Origin: an uncultured Dorea sp.
GTDB lineage: Bacteria; Bacillota; Clostridia; Lachnospirales; Lachnospiraceae
Assembly (NCBI GenBank): GCA_910587575.1
Contig: CAJULU010000062.1
Span: 1-24,989 of the forward strand
DNA length: 24,989 nt
Direction of reading: 5' to 3'
Program-made: the position numbers and the translations under genes
Notes under the pieces: generated by a model
The model's input: the letters and a program-made list of their open reading frames with translations, nothing else
What the model was told of the DNA's origin: nothing
Databases searched by the model: none
In this document: positions 15,917-24,251 of the stretch, piece after piece
Layout: each line of letters opens with the position of its first letter
How positions within the stretch are numbered: position 1 is the first letter of the stretch

Positions 15917-17854
15917 ATGGAAATCAAGGGAAAGAAACAGGGCAGGATATTCCGGTATGTAAAAGCAATATGGAACTACAAGTCATCACATATGTGGTGT
16001 TCTTTTGCGCTGGCAATCCTGCTTTCCATGCTTCTGTTGTTCTTTATTACGATGTGGTACATGAAAGACCGGTATTATACGAATCTGATAGAGACAACCT
16101 ATTCTACGGAGAGAGCCTTATTAGAGTCTGTGGACAAGAATATAGAAAACCAGATGGAGACATACGTGAATTATGGATCCGGAATCTCTGTTGATCTGGA
16201 GATCGGCCAGATCATGGAGAGTACAAAAGACGGGGTGATCACCGCTTCCGAGAGGAAAAGCATCAAGGATACCATGAAAAGGACGATCAAGGTATCGAAT
16301 TCCATTACTGGGATTGCCCTGGCCTCTGAAGAGGGAGTGCTGTTCCAGTATGACAGGCTGGAGATGAACATTGCCGGGGCCAGGGACGTCTGGGAAGAAG
16401 AAAGTGAAGACGTGATCCAGGAGACCTTTTCGAAAGTCCAGGAGATGGCGGCAGGGCATGCGGTTCCCCGCTATGAGATCATCACGCAGCCGCTGGTTCA
16501 TCCCAATGACAACAGCAAGGGACTGATCCACATCGCATTTCCTCTGAAAAGTAATAACAGTTATGCAAAAATGCGCTATATCCTGGTACTCACCTTCGAC
16601 AGCCAGCCCATGAATACGCTTCTTGGACAGTTAAATCAGAACCAGGAAGAATACATACAGGCTTATATCGAGGATGAACAGGGAAAGATTCTTCTGCATA
16701 CCGGCGGCAGTGAGTATCTGGGCAGGAGTTCAGACATCTATGAAGACGAAAGCCAGATTATCGACCTGAACGTGGATATAGGGACCTACGGATGGACGCT
16801 GCATGCGGTGATCAACGAGGATATTCTGGAAGAAAAGGTCAACAAGATGTATGACAGGATGGTGCTGATCTTTCTGACGGCCATCGTACTGATCATGTTT
16901 TTACTGTTCCTGGTTACAAACCGGATTCTCAAGCCGGTGAAGATTATCAGCAGTTCGATTTCCCGGGTCAAGGACGGTGATACGAGAGAACAGCTTAGCA
17001 TCGAAGGAACCAATGAGATCTGGCAGCTTGCCCAGGAGTACAATGAGATGGTACAGGCCATCAGAAAGGCAGGCCAGGAGGTAGAAGAAGAACATTGCCG
17101 GGTGATAGAATCCATGAAGATGCAGCAGCTTGCGGAACGTGAGGCGCTGGAGTCCCAGATTAACGCACATTTTATCTGTAACACGCTGAATGTGATTAAC
17201 TATGAAGCCATTGACAGCGGGAATTATAAAGTCTCCCTGCTGTTAAAAAAGCTGTCCAACATCCTGCGGTATACCTTTGACCAGAAGCACCAGAATGTAT
17301 ATATGTTCCAGGAAATCTCCTGGATCGAACAGTATCTCTTTCTCCAGAAGGAACGGATGGAAGGAATGTTCGATTACCAGATTGAGTTTGACTCAGACTA
17401 TGATAACTGGCCATGCAGGAAGCTTATGCTGCAGCCTTTCGTGGAGAACTCCATACTCCATGGATTTGAAGGCAGAAACAGCGGGGGGATGATCCGGATC
17501 ACGGGTGTGGGATACCGGGAATTCCTTAAGATTTCCATTGAAGACAACGGATGCGGCATGAGCGCTCCAAGAAGCGGCATTATACAGGAGATCCTGGAGA
17601 ATCCGCCCATTGCCAAAAGTAAGGCGGTGGGGATCGGAATCTCCAATGTGGTTACCAGAATGCAGATGTATTATGGAAAGGAGTTTCAGGTCTCGTTTGA
17701 GACGAGTGAAGGACAAGGAACAAAGTTTGTATTTCTGCTTCCGATGCCTTTATCGGCCAGAGGAGGAGAAGGCTTTACAGGCGCTGTCATTACAGGCCGG
17801 CCGGAACAGAACCAAGGAGTGGTAAGTTATGAGGATTTTAATTGCGGAAGATGA
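15917..17854 (+). CDS. YesM-type sensor histidine kinase
   Basis: Membrane sensor of 645 residues. The first membrane helix is at about 27-49 and the second at about 315-335. Between them is an extracellular domain of about 265 residues, consistent with a Cache-like ligand sensor. A HAMP-like linker follows, then the His_kinase (PF06580) region. The likely phospho-acceptor is His418 in INAHFICNTLN, where the usual family H-box reads INPHFLYNTLN. The ATPase domain has LQPFVENSILHG (N box), DNGCGM (G1) and GIGISNV (G2). I chose the ATG at 15917, with GGAG about 10 nt upstream; a TTG at 15884 is also in frame. The 3' end overlaps the regulator gene by 26 bp. The ligand is probably a sugar, inferred from the neighbours. 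Confidence 0.9.
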   Translation: MEIKGKKQGRIFRYVKAIWNYKSSHMWCSFALAILLSMLLLFFITMWYMKDRYYTNLIETTYSTERALLESVDKNIENQMETYVNYGSGISVDLEIGQIMESTKDGVITASERKSIKDTMKRTIKVSNSITGIALASEEGVLFQYDRLEMNIAGARDVWEEESEDVIQETFSKVQEMAAGHAVPRYEIITQPLVHPNDNSKGLIHIAFPLKSNNSYAKMRYILVLTFDSQPMNTLLGQLNQNQEEYIQAYIEDEQGKILLHTGGSEYLGRSSDIYEDESQIIDLNVDIGTYGWTLHAVINEDILEEKVNKMYDRMVLIFLTAIVLIMFLLFLVTNRILKPVKIISSSISRVKDGDTREQLSIEGTNEIWQLAQEYNEMVQAIRKAGQEVEEEHCRVIESMKMQQLAEREALESQINAHFICNTLNVINYEAIDSGNYKVSLLLKKLSNILRYTFDQKHQNVYMFQEISWIEQYLFLQKERMEGMFDYQIEFDSDYDNWPCRKLMLQPFVENSILHGFEGRNSGGMIRITGVGYREFLKISIEDNGCGMSAPRSGIIQEILENPPIAKSKAVGIGISNVVTRMQMYYGKEFQVSFETSEGQGTKFVFLLPMPLSARGGEGFTGAVITGRPEQNQGVVSYEDFNCGR

Positions 17855-18569
17855 ACAGAGAGCCAGGAGGGGGCTTAAGAACCTGATCATGTCGATCTCG
17901 GATGAGTATGAGATTGCGGCAGAGGTGCCAAACGGAAAGCAGGCCCTTGAGATTATGCAGATTGTAAAACCAGACGTGGTATTTACGGATCTGAAGATGC
18001 CCTATATGGGAGGCCTGGAGCTGATCAAAGCGGCCAAAGCCGCAGGGATTAAGACAAAGTTCGTGATTGTGAGCGCTTATGAGGAGTTTGAGGTTGCAAG
18101 GCAGGCCATCAGCCTGGGTGTCTACGAATATCTGGTAAAGCCCATCATGTTTGATGAGGTGAAGGAACTGATGGAACGCCTCAGGGATAAGAAATCGGAA
18201 GACTGCGGTAACTGTACAGGAAGCCTGAAAGAGAAGTATCCCGATGCCCATCCTCTCGTGCGCAAATCTTTAAGCTTTATAGAGTCCGGGTATGCGTCCA
18301 AGATCAGTCAGAAGGAGCTGGCGGAAAGCCTGGGGGTTTCCCAGGAATATCTCTGCTATCTGTTCAACAAAGACGTGGGGATGAATTTTACACGTTTTAT
18401 CAGAACATACCGGATTGACCTGGCGAAGAAGCTGCTTCTGACGGAGGCTGCCCCAAGGGAAGAGATTCCTTACAAGGTAGGATTCTCGGATCCCAAATAT
18501 TTTAATAAAGTTTTCCGTGAAATCGAGGGAGTCAGTGTGGCAGAGTTCTTACGGGGAAACGAAAAATGA
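17829..18569 (+). CDS. YesN-type response regulator with AraC DNA-binding domain
   Basis: Cytoplasmic transcription factor of 246 residues, the expected partner of the kinase just upstream. The receiver domain (1-120) has the acidic residues Glu7 and Asp8, phospho-acceptor Asp54 in FTDLKMP, Ser82 in VSAYEEF and Lys104 in LVKP. The AraC/XylS domain (about 145-242) has two helix-turn-helix units. The first is around KELAESLGVSQEYLCYLF and the second ends in KVGFSDPKYFNKVFRE, the family signature. AAGGAG lies 9 nt before the ATG, inside the kinase gene. The likely target is the transporter promoter at about 18650-18750. Confidence 0.93.
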   Translation: MRILIAEDEQRARRGLKNLIMSISDEYEIAAEVPNGKQALEIMQIVKPDVVFTDLKMPYMGGLELIKAAKAAGIKTKFVIVSAYEEFEVARQAISLGVYEYLVKPIMFDEVKELMERLRDKKSEDCGNCTGSLKEKYPDAHPLVRKSLSFIESGYASKISQKELAESLGVSQEYLCYLFNKDVGMNFTRFIRTYRIDLAKKLLLTEAAPREEIPYKVGFSDPKYFNKVFREIEGVSVAEFLRGNEK

Positions 18570-18575
18570 TGAGGA

Positions 18576-18633
18576 AAAGATGATGTGGGTTCGTCGATAT
18601 AGTAAGATATTGTCGTAAAACATCATCTTTTTT
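18576..18633 (+). terminator. Terminator after the response regulator
   Basis: AAAGATGATGT (18576-18586) pairs perfectly with ACATCATCTTT (18620-18630), followed by more T, six in a row in all. The 33-nt loop can form a smaller internal hairpin (CGATAT / ATATTG with one G-U pair). It separates the regulator genes from the transporter operon. Confidence 0.75.
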
Positions 18634-18654
18634 GTTTGAAATAATGAAAAATCT

Positions 18655-18736
18655 TAAAAAATTCTCCAAATATTAAAAATATCGCCTAAAAAATTCCTCG
18701 AATTCCTAAAAAATATGGTTACATTCCTCAAAAAAA
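18655..18736 (+). repeat. Repeated A-tract motifs, possible operator of the sugar operon
   Basis: TAAAAAATTC occurs exactly at 18655-18664 and 18687-18696, 32 bp apart. Three CCTmAAAAAA motifs start at 18685, 18705 and 18726, spaced 20 and 21 bp. These spacings are close to whole helical turns, so the A-tracts face the same side of the DNA. They lie directly upstream of and overlapping the promoter. They could be response-regulator sites, an UP element or curved DNA; the function is inferred. Confidence 0.5.
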
Positions 18737-18747
18737 CTATATATAAT
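18719..18747 (+). promoter_or_regulatory. Promoter of the sugar ABC transporter operon
   Basis: TTACAT (18719-18724) and TATAAT (18742-18747) are separated by an ideal 17 bp. An AT-rich leader of about 25 nt and an excellent AGGAGG (18767-18772) follow, 8 nt before the lipoprotein start. The weak -35 and the repeats upstream suggest activator dependence. Confidence 0.65.
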
Positions 18748-18780
18748 AAATTCATATCAAAATGTGAGGAGGATAATATT

Positions 18781-20130
18781 ATGAAAACACGAATTCAGAA
18801 ACTTACCGCGTTATTACTGATGGGCGGCTTAACGGCAAGCCTGCTGACAGGATGCGGCGGCGGTAACAGTGGGTCATCCGATGGTGACAGCGGCTCATCT
18901 TCTGAGGAAAGCAGCAGTTCATCCGGCGGTGCGGCTGAAGTCACATTATGGCATTATTTTGAGCATGAAGCTCCGGATCTGGAAGCGATTGTGGAAAAGT
19001 ATAATGAGGAGCAGGACAAGATTCACATTACTGCAACCTATGTATCCAGAGAAGAACTGATGAACCAGTATACCATTGGTGCAGTATCCGGTGAGCTTCC
19101 GGATATCGGCATGGTGGATTCCCCGGATATGGCTTCTTATGTATCACTGGGAGTGTTTGAGGATATTACAGATGATGTGGAATCCTGGGAGGATCTGGAT
19201 CAGTTCTATCCTGGCCCGCTTCTGAGCTGTCAGGATGCAGACGGTAAATATTATGGTCTGCCCAACAATTCCAACTGTCTGACACTGGCATGTAACATGG
19301 ATGTGTTAAGGGCAGCCGGGTTCGAGGAACCGCCTACAACATGGGATGAGTTCAGAGAAGTATGCGAGAAGACAACCAATGCGGCTGACGGCGTATACGG
19401 ATTCGCAATGTGTGCCATCGGAACAGAGGAAGGAACTTTCCAGCTTCTGCCGTGGATCTGCTCTGCAGGCGGCAACATTGACACTCTTGACAGTCCGGAA
19501 TCCATCAAGGGAATCCAGTTCCTGACAGATCTGGTACAGGACGGACTGATGAGTAAGGAAGTAATTAACTGGCAGCAGTCAGAGGCTTACAACTCCTTCT
19601 GTGCAGGAAAGGCGGCAATGCTGGAATCCGGTACATGGCAGCTTGCTGATATTGACGAGAAGATTAACGGCACGTTCGAATATCAGTATGCACTGCTTCC
19701 GAAGGATAAGGAATATTCTTCTACCATCGGCGGAGAGAACTTTGGTGTCTGCACAGGTACGGAATACAGAGACGAATGTGTGGATTTCCTCAAATATCTC
19801 ATGAGCGCACAGAATAATGCAGACTTTACGGCAGCCGCAGCAAAGCTTCCGGTTCGTAAAGACGCTGTCAGCTTAAACGATCTGTTTACAACAGACGAGA
19901 GATATGCAGTATTCAATGAAGGTATGAACTACGCAAGGGCGCGCGGACCTCATGCACAGTGGCCGACACTTTCAGAGGCGTTCTACACAGCTGTCCAGCA
20001 GTCCCTGCTTGGCGAGAAGTCTGTAGAAGAAGCCATGAAGGCAGCCGCAGCTACCATTGATCCGATCGTGAAGGAAGATCCGCTTCCGGAGGCATCCATC
20101 GGCGGCGGTGTTGCAGACGATGTAAATTAA
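18781..20130 (+). CDS. Extracellular sugar-binding lipoprotein of an ABC transporter
   Basis: Solute-binding protein of the family-1 (UgpB/MalE-like) carbohydrate group, 449 residues. The signal peptide ends in the lipobox LLTGC with Cys25 as the lipidated residue. A flexible Gly/Ser/Glu stretch of about 30 residues tethers the ligand-binding lobes, which begin at VTLWHYFEHEAPD. It would be anchored outside the cell and hand its ligand to the two permeases that follow. The start at 18781 has AGGAGG 8 nt upstream; an in-frame ATG at 18715 would place coding sequence across the promoter and destroy the signal peptide. The ligand is not determinable from sequence; an oligosaccharide is likely. 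Confidence 0.94.
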   Translation: MKTRIQKLTALLLMGGLTASLLTGCGGGNSGSSDGDSGSSSEESSSSSGGAAEVTLWHYFEHEAPDLEAIVEKYNEEQDKIHITATYVSREELMNQYTIGAVSGELPDIGMVDSPDMASYVSLGVFEDITDDVESWEDLDQFYPGPLLSCQDADGKYYGLPNNSNCLTLACNMDVLRAAGFEEPPTTWDEFREVCEKTTNAADGVYGFAMCAIGTEEGTFQLLPWICSAGGNIDTLDSPESIKGIQFLTDLVQDGLMSKEVINWQQSEAYNSFCAGKAAMLESGTWQLADIDEKINGTFEYQYALLPKDKEYSSTIGGENFGVCTGTEYRDECVDFLKYLMSAQNNADFTAAAAKLPVRKDAVSLNDLFTTDERYAVFNEGMNYARARGPHAQWPTLSEAFYTAVQQSLLGEKSVEEAMKAAAATIDPIVKEDPLPEASIGGGVADDVN

Positions 20131-20143
20131 TAATGCAATAAAA

Positions 20144-20178
20144 GGCTGCCGGGAAATGAACATCATGTTCCGACAGCC
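20144..20178 (+). other. Hairpin in the gap between lipoprotein and permease genes
   Basis: GGCTG (20144-20148) pairs with CAGCC (20174-20178), and the interior holds a compact GAACA / TGTTC stem. There is no T-run, so it is more likely an mRNA-stabilising or processing hairpin than a terminator. It stands just before the terminator at 20183. Confidence 0.5.
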
Positions 20179-20182
20179 CCAG

Positions 20183-20236
20183 GCACCTCGGAATCCGTCC
20201 GAATCTGAGATTGCGGACAATGCCGGGGTGCTTTTT
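20183..20236 (+). terminator. Intra-operon terminator/attenuator between lipoprotein and permease genes
   Basis: GCACCTCGG (20183-20191) pairs with CCGGGGTGC (20223-20231) over 9 bp with one U-G pair. An inner stem, GTCCG (20197-20201) with CGGAC (20214-20218), adds to it, and five T follow. Such partial terminators after binding-protein genes often leave more mRNA for the binding protein than for the permeases; that role here is inferred. Confidence 0.75.
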
Positions 20237-20269
20237 CAATAGTTCTGAAAAGGAAAGGAGCGTTGAGGT

Positions 20270-21163
20270 ATGAAGCTTAGTATGACGGCCAAGAAGACGA
20301 AAGAAGCATATATCTTTATTCTTCCTGGATTTATCTATCTGCTGATTGTCTGCGGGTATCCGTTGTTATATAATATTGATCTGAGTTTTAAGAATCTGAA
20401 TGTTAAGAATTTTGCTTCCGGAGATTCGGTGTTTGTAGGGCTGGAGAATTATAAGACACTGCTGGCAGATCCTACATTCCGGCTGGTATTTAAGAACACT
20501 GTCGTGTTTACGCTGGCCTGCCTGCTGATTCAGTTTACGATTGGTTTCCTGTTCGCCATGTTCTTCTCGAAGAAGTTCACGTTAGCAGGCCCGATCAGAG
20601 GACTGGTACTTGTGGGATATATGATGCCTATGTCAGTTACCGCTTTGCTGGGCAAGAACCTGTTCCTTCTGGACGGCGGTGTGATCAACGACCTGCTGAT
20701 GAAGATGCATATTGTCTCGTCTCCCGTTGACTGGCTGGTAAATGGAAGTACCGCACTGGCAGCCGTTATAGCGGTAAACTGCTGGGTCGGAATTCCGTTT
20801 AATATGCTGCTTCTGACTTCCGGTCTTACGGGAATCTCGGATGATGTCTATGAAAGTGCATCCATTGACGGGGCAACTTCTTTCCAGAGATTCTTATATA
20901 TTACGCTTCCGCTGATGAAGTCAGCAATGCTGTCCGTATTGATGCTGGGCTTTATCTATACGTTCAAAGCATTTGACCTGATGTTTATCATGACGGCAGG
21001 GGGACCGTTCAATTCAACGGATGTATTAGGGACTTATGCATATTCAAGGGCATTTACACAGTATGAATTTTCACAGGGATCAACGATTGCCATGATTCTG
21101 TTTATCTGCCTGTTCTGTGTAGGCCTGTTCTATCTGAAACTGTTAGGGAAGGAGGATGACTAG
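20270..21163 (+). CDS. Sugar ABC transporter permease, MalF/UgpA type
   Basis: First transmembrane subunit of the importer, 297 residues with about six membrane helices, the first at about 13-35. The cytoplasmic EAA loop that docks the ATPase reads YESASIDGATSFQRFLYITL (194-213), with the conserved glycine. GGAG lies 9 nt before the ATG. It is separated from the lipoprotein gene by the hairpin terminator and followed by the partner permease with a 1-nt gap. No ATPase gene is near. Confidence 0.95.
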   Translation: MKLSMTAKKTKEAYIFILPGFIYLLIVCGYPLLYNIDLSFKNLNVKNFASGDSVFVGLENYKTLLADPTFRLVFKNTVVFTLACLLIQFTIGFLFAMFFSKKFTLAGPIRGLVLVGYMMPMSVTALLGKNLFLLDGGVINDLLMKMHIVSSPVDWLVNGSTALAAVIAVNCWVGIPFNMLLLTSGLTGISDDVYESASIDGATSFQRFLYITLPLMKSAMLSVLMLGFIYTFKAFDLMFIMTAGGPFNSTDVLGTYAYSRAFTQYEFSQGSTIAMILFICLFCVGLFYLKLLGKEDD

Positions 21164-21164
21164 G

Positions 21165-22037
21165 ATGGAGAAAAACGATATCAGAGAAGCCAGACGTATG
21201 TATCTGAAATCCAGAGAAGGACGCAGGAACATCAGAAACTGTATTTTTGCGGTGATTATTGCAATCTTTTTCCTCTTTCCGATTTACTGGCTGATCCAGA
21301 TGTCTTTCAAGACCGACATGGAGAGTTTCGGAAAGATTGTAACCTATTATCCTCATGAGTTTACCATTGACCCATGGCTTCAGAACCTGCAGGATGCGGA
21401 CTTTGAGACGTCTTTAAAGAACAGTGTTCTCATTGCGGTCTGTGCGATGGTCATCTCCCTGGGATTCGGAGTTCCCGCCGCATATGGAATGGGGCGTTAT
21501 AAGGTGAAGGGAACCAAGACCTTCATGCTGACCTTCCTGGTAACGCAGATGCTCCCGGCTTCCGTTATGCTGACACCGATGTATCTGACATTCAGCAAGC
21601 TGGGGTTATTAGGTACATACTGGGCTCCTGCCATAGCGGTGGCGTCAGGCTCGGTGCCGTTTATTGTGGTCACGCTGCGGCCCTACTTCAAGAGCATTCC
21701 TGTGTCACTGGATGAGGCGGCCCGTATTGACGGATGTAACGTGTTCCGTTCATTTTTTAAGATTATGATACCGACAATCAAGACCGGTATTATCACTGTA
21801 GTAGTCATCTCATTCCTGAACGGATGGAATGACCTGATCTATTCCATGACCTTTAACGTAAAGGCGGACATGAGGCCTCTGACAGCGAATATCCATAAGT
21901 TCCAGAGCAAATACGGAACAAAATGGAACTGTATCATGGCCTATGGTGCGATTCTTACGATTCCGGTTATCCTTGCCTTTGTATTCCTGCAGAAATATAT
22001 CGTAGGAGGACTGACAGCCGGAGCCGTAAAAGAATAA
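21165..22037 (+). CDS. Sugar ABC transporter permease, MalG/UgpE type
   Basis: Second transmembrane subunit of the importer, 290 residues with six membrane helices. The EAA loop at about 182-202 begins LDEAARIDGCNVFRSFFKI. The ending VGGLTAGAVKE is typical of this permease class. I chose the ATG at 21165: AAGGAGG at about 21149-21155 lies 9 nt upstream, whereas the ATG at 21156 directly touches that site. The stop of the first permease is 1 nt before it, so the two subunits are probably made in equal amounts. Confidence 0.95.
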   Translation: MEKNDIREARRMYLKSREGRRNIRNCIFAVIIAIFFLFPIYWLIQMSFKTDMESFGKIVTYYPHEFTIDPWLQNLQDADFETSLKNSVLIAVCAMVISLGFGVPAAYGMGRYKVKGTKTFMLTFLVTQMLPASVMLTPMYLTFSKLGLLGTYWAPAIAVASGSVPFIVVTLRPYFKSIPVSLDEAARIDGCNVFRSFFKIMIPTIKTGIITVVVISFLNGWNDLIYSMTFNVKADMRPLTANIHKFQSKYGTKWNCIMAYGAILTIPVILAFVFLQKYIVGGLTAGAVKE

Positions 22038-22072
22038 ATCTGTAAAAGAATATAGAATGAGGAGGTAAAATC

Positions 22073-24136
22073 ATGCCAGATTTTGTAAAAAAGGAAGGGG
22101 TAACAGGGGATTTCCGCTCTGATGACCAGTTCCTGCTGGGATATTTTGAAGAAAAGGAAGGCGCATTGTATTACCGTTACCGGGATGAGCGTGTCATAAT
22201 AGAACCCTGGGGGGAGAACAGCTTAAGAGTCCGTGCGTCCAAGATGCCGGAAATGCCCCAGGAGTTATGGGCGCTGGATGGAAAACTGGCGGATTCACAG
22301 TCAGAAGTTACCATCAGTGAATTTTCGGCTGAGATTGTTAATGGAAAGATTAAGGCTGAGATTAATAATATCGGCAAGATTCTGTTCTATAACCAGAAGG
22401 GAGAACTGCTTCTGGAAGAATTTGTCCGTAACCGGGAGGATATGTTTGCCAAGACCTGCAGTTCCCTGGAAATGTCGGCAAGAGAATTTAAGCCGATCAT
22501 TGGCGGAGATTATTCACTGACTATGAGATTCGAGTCCAATCCGGATGAGAAGCTTTATGGTATGGGACAGTATCAGCAGAAGTTCCTGGATGTAAAGGGA
22601 ACGGAACTGGAACTGGCGCACCGTAATTCCCAGGCCAGCGTGCCGTTTGCTCTTTCTTCCCTGGGATATGGGTTCCTGTGGAACAACCCGGCGGTAGGGC
22701 GTGTCAGCTTTAATAAGAATGTGACTACATGGGAAGTACAGTCTACTAAGAAGCTGGATTACTGGATAACGGCAGGAGATACCCCGGCTGAGATCGAAGA
22801 GGCATATGCCGATGCCACAGGAAAGGTTCCCATGATGCCAGAGTACGGCATGGGCTTCTGGCAGTGCAAGCTGCGCTATCAGACCCAGGAAGAGCTTCTG
22901 GAAGTGGCAAGAGAGTACAAACGCCGTGAGATTCCGATTGATGTCATTGTGGTCGATTACTTCCACTGGCCGAAGCAGGGCGACTGGAGATTTGACCCCA
23001 CATACTGGCCGGATCCGGATGCCATGATCGCAGAATTAAAGGAGATGGGAATTGAGCTGATGGTATCCATCTGGCCCATGGTGGACTATAAGAGCGAGAA
23101 CTTCGATGAGATGCGCTCCAAAGGCCTGCTGACCAGGGTGGAGAGAGGCGTCCACATTGATCATCTGTACATGGGCAATACGGTTCACTATGATACCACC
23201 AATCCAGAGGCAAGAGAGTATGTATGGGAGAAGGCTAAGAAGAACTATTACGATAAGGGAGTGAAGATCTTCTGGCTGGATGAGGCAGAGCCGGAGTATA
23301 CGGTCTATGATTTTGACAATTACCGTTATTACCTGGGGCCAAACAACCAGGTTGGAAATATCTATCCGGTGATGTATGCCAAGACCTTCTTTGACGGAAT
23401 GAAGGCAGAAGGACAGGAAGGAATCGTGAACCTGCTCCGCTGCGCATGGGCAGGATCCCAGAAGTATGGCGCATTGGTATGGTCTGGAGATATCCACTCC
23501 ACATTCGACAGCCTTCAGAATCAGTTTGCTGCCGGCCTTAACATGGGAATCGCAGGAATTCCATGGTGGACCACCGATATCGGCGGATTCTTCGGCGCAA
23601 GTATCTATGACGAGGAATTCCACGAGGTACTGATCCGCTGGTTTGAGTATGGCGCATTCTGTCCGGTCATGAGGCTTCACGGAAACCGTATGCCGTACCA
23701 GCCCCAGTTCGGAACCACAGGCGGAGCGGAATGTGTATCTGGTGCACCCAATGAGATCTGGTCCTTTGGAGACAAAGTGTATGAGATCTGTAAGAAATAC
23801 ATTGAACTGCGTGAGGCAATGCGGCCGTACATCCGTACACTGATGGAGGCAGCCCATGAGAAGGGAACTCCGGTTATGCGTCCACTGTTCTATGACTTCC
23901 CGGCAGATTCCGTATGCTGGGAGAATGAATCCCAGTATATGTTCGGACCGGACATTCTGGTGGCGCCGGTTATGGAGAAGGGACAGCAGACGAAAGAAGT
24001 CTATCTGCCGGCAGGGGCCAGATGGACCAATGCATGGACGAAGGAAGTCCTGGACGGCGGACAGACCGTTGTGGTTGACACGCCGATTGACCAGATTCCG
24101 TTATTTACAAGAAATGACTTTGTATTAGAAGTTTAA
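22073..24136 (+). CDS. Glycoside hydrolase family 31 alpha-glycosidase (alpha-glucosidase or alpha-xylosidase)
   Basis: Retaining alpha-glycosidase of 687 residues that would cleave a non-reducing alpha-linked glucose or xylose from the imported sugar. An N-terminal beta-sandwich (about 1-250) precedes the TIM barrel (about 255-575) and C-terminal beta domains. The likely nucleophile is Asp403 in FWLDEAEPE, and the acid/base is Asp473 in WSGDIHSTF; IPWWTTDIGGF and RLHGNR are further family motifs. The nucleophile box differs from the WxDMNE of classical maltases, so the substrate class is open. There is no signal peptide, so it is cytoplasmic. It follows the permeases by 35 nt with AGGAGG at its start, which ties it to the same operon. 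Confidence 0.93.
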   Translation: MPDFVKKEGVTGDFRSDDQFLLGYFEEKEGALYYRYRDERVIIEPWGENSLRVRASKMPEMPQELWALDGKLADSQSEVTISEFSAEIVNGKIKAEINNIGKILFYNQKGELLLEEFVRNREDMFAKTCSSLEMSAREFKPIIGGDYSLTMRFESNPDEKLYGMGQYQQKFLDVKGTELELAHRNSQASVPFALSSLGYGFLWNNPAVGRVSFNKNVTTWEVQSTKKLDYWITAGDTPAEIEEAYADATGKVPMMPEYGMGFWQCKLRYQTQEELLEVAREYKRREIPIDVIVVDYFHWPKQGDWRFDPTYWPDPDAMIAELKEMGIELMVSIWPMVDYKSENFDEMRSKGLLTRVERGVHIDHLYMGNTVHYDTTNPEAREYVWEKAKKNYYDKGVKIFWLDEAEPEYTVYDFDNYRYYLGPNNQVGNIYPVMYAKTFFDGMKAEGQEGIVNLLRCAWAGSQKYGALVWSGDIHSTFDSLQNQFAAGLNMGIAGIPWWTTDIGGFFGASIYDEEFHEVLIRWFEYGAFCPVMRLHGNRMPYQPQFGTTGGAECVSGAPNEIWSFGDKVYEICKKYIELREAMRPYIRTLMEAAHEKGTPVMRPLFYDFPADSVCWENESQYMFGPDILVAPVMEKGQQTKEVYLPAGARWTNAWTKEVLDGGQTVVVDTPIDQIPLFTRNDFVLEV

Positions 24137-24153
24137 TCTGAAAAACGACTGCT

Positions 24154-24194
24154 GCACCGTGCCGCACACATTGACTGCGTGGCGCGGTGCTTTT
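24154..24194 (+). terminator. Probable terminator after the GH31 gene
   Basis: GCACCGTGCC (24154-24163) pairs with GGCGCGGTGC (24181-24190) over 10 bp with one U-G pair, followed by TTTT. The stem is strong and GC-rich but the T-run is short, so read-through into the next gene is possible. Confidence 0.65.
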
Positions 24195-24251
24195 GCAGGC
24201 GGCGGCCGCTTTGTGATCCGGCAGGAACAAAAAAGGAAATGAGGAGAAGGT

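Noticed and set aside
18715..18780. Upstream in-frame ATG for the binding lipoprotein
   Set aside because: It would include the promoter and ribosome binding site in the coding region and push the signal peptide inward; the start at 18781 has AGGAGG at the right distance.
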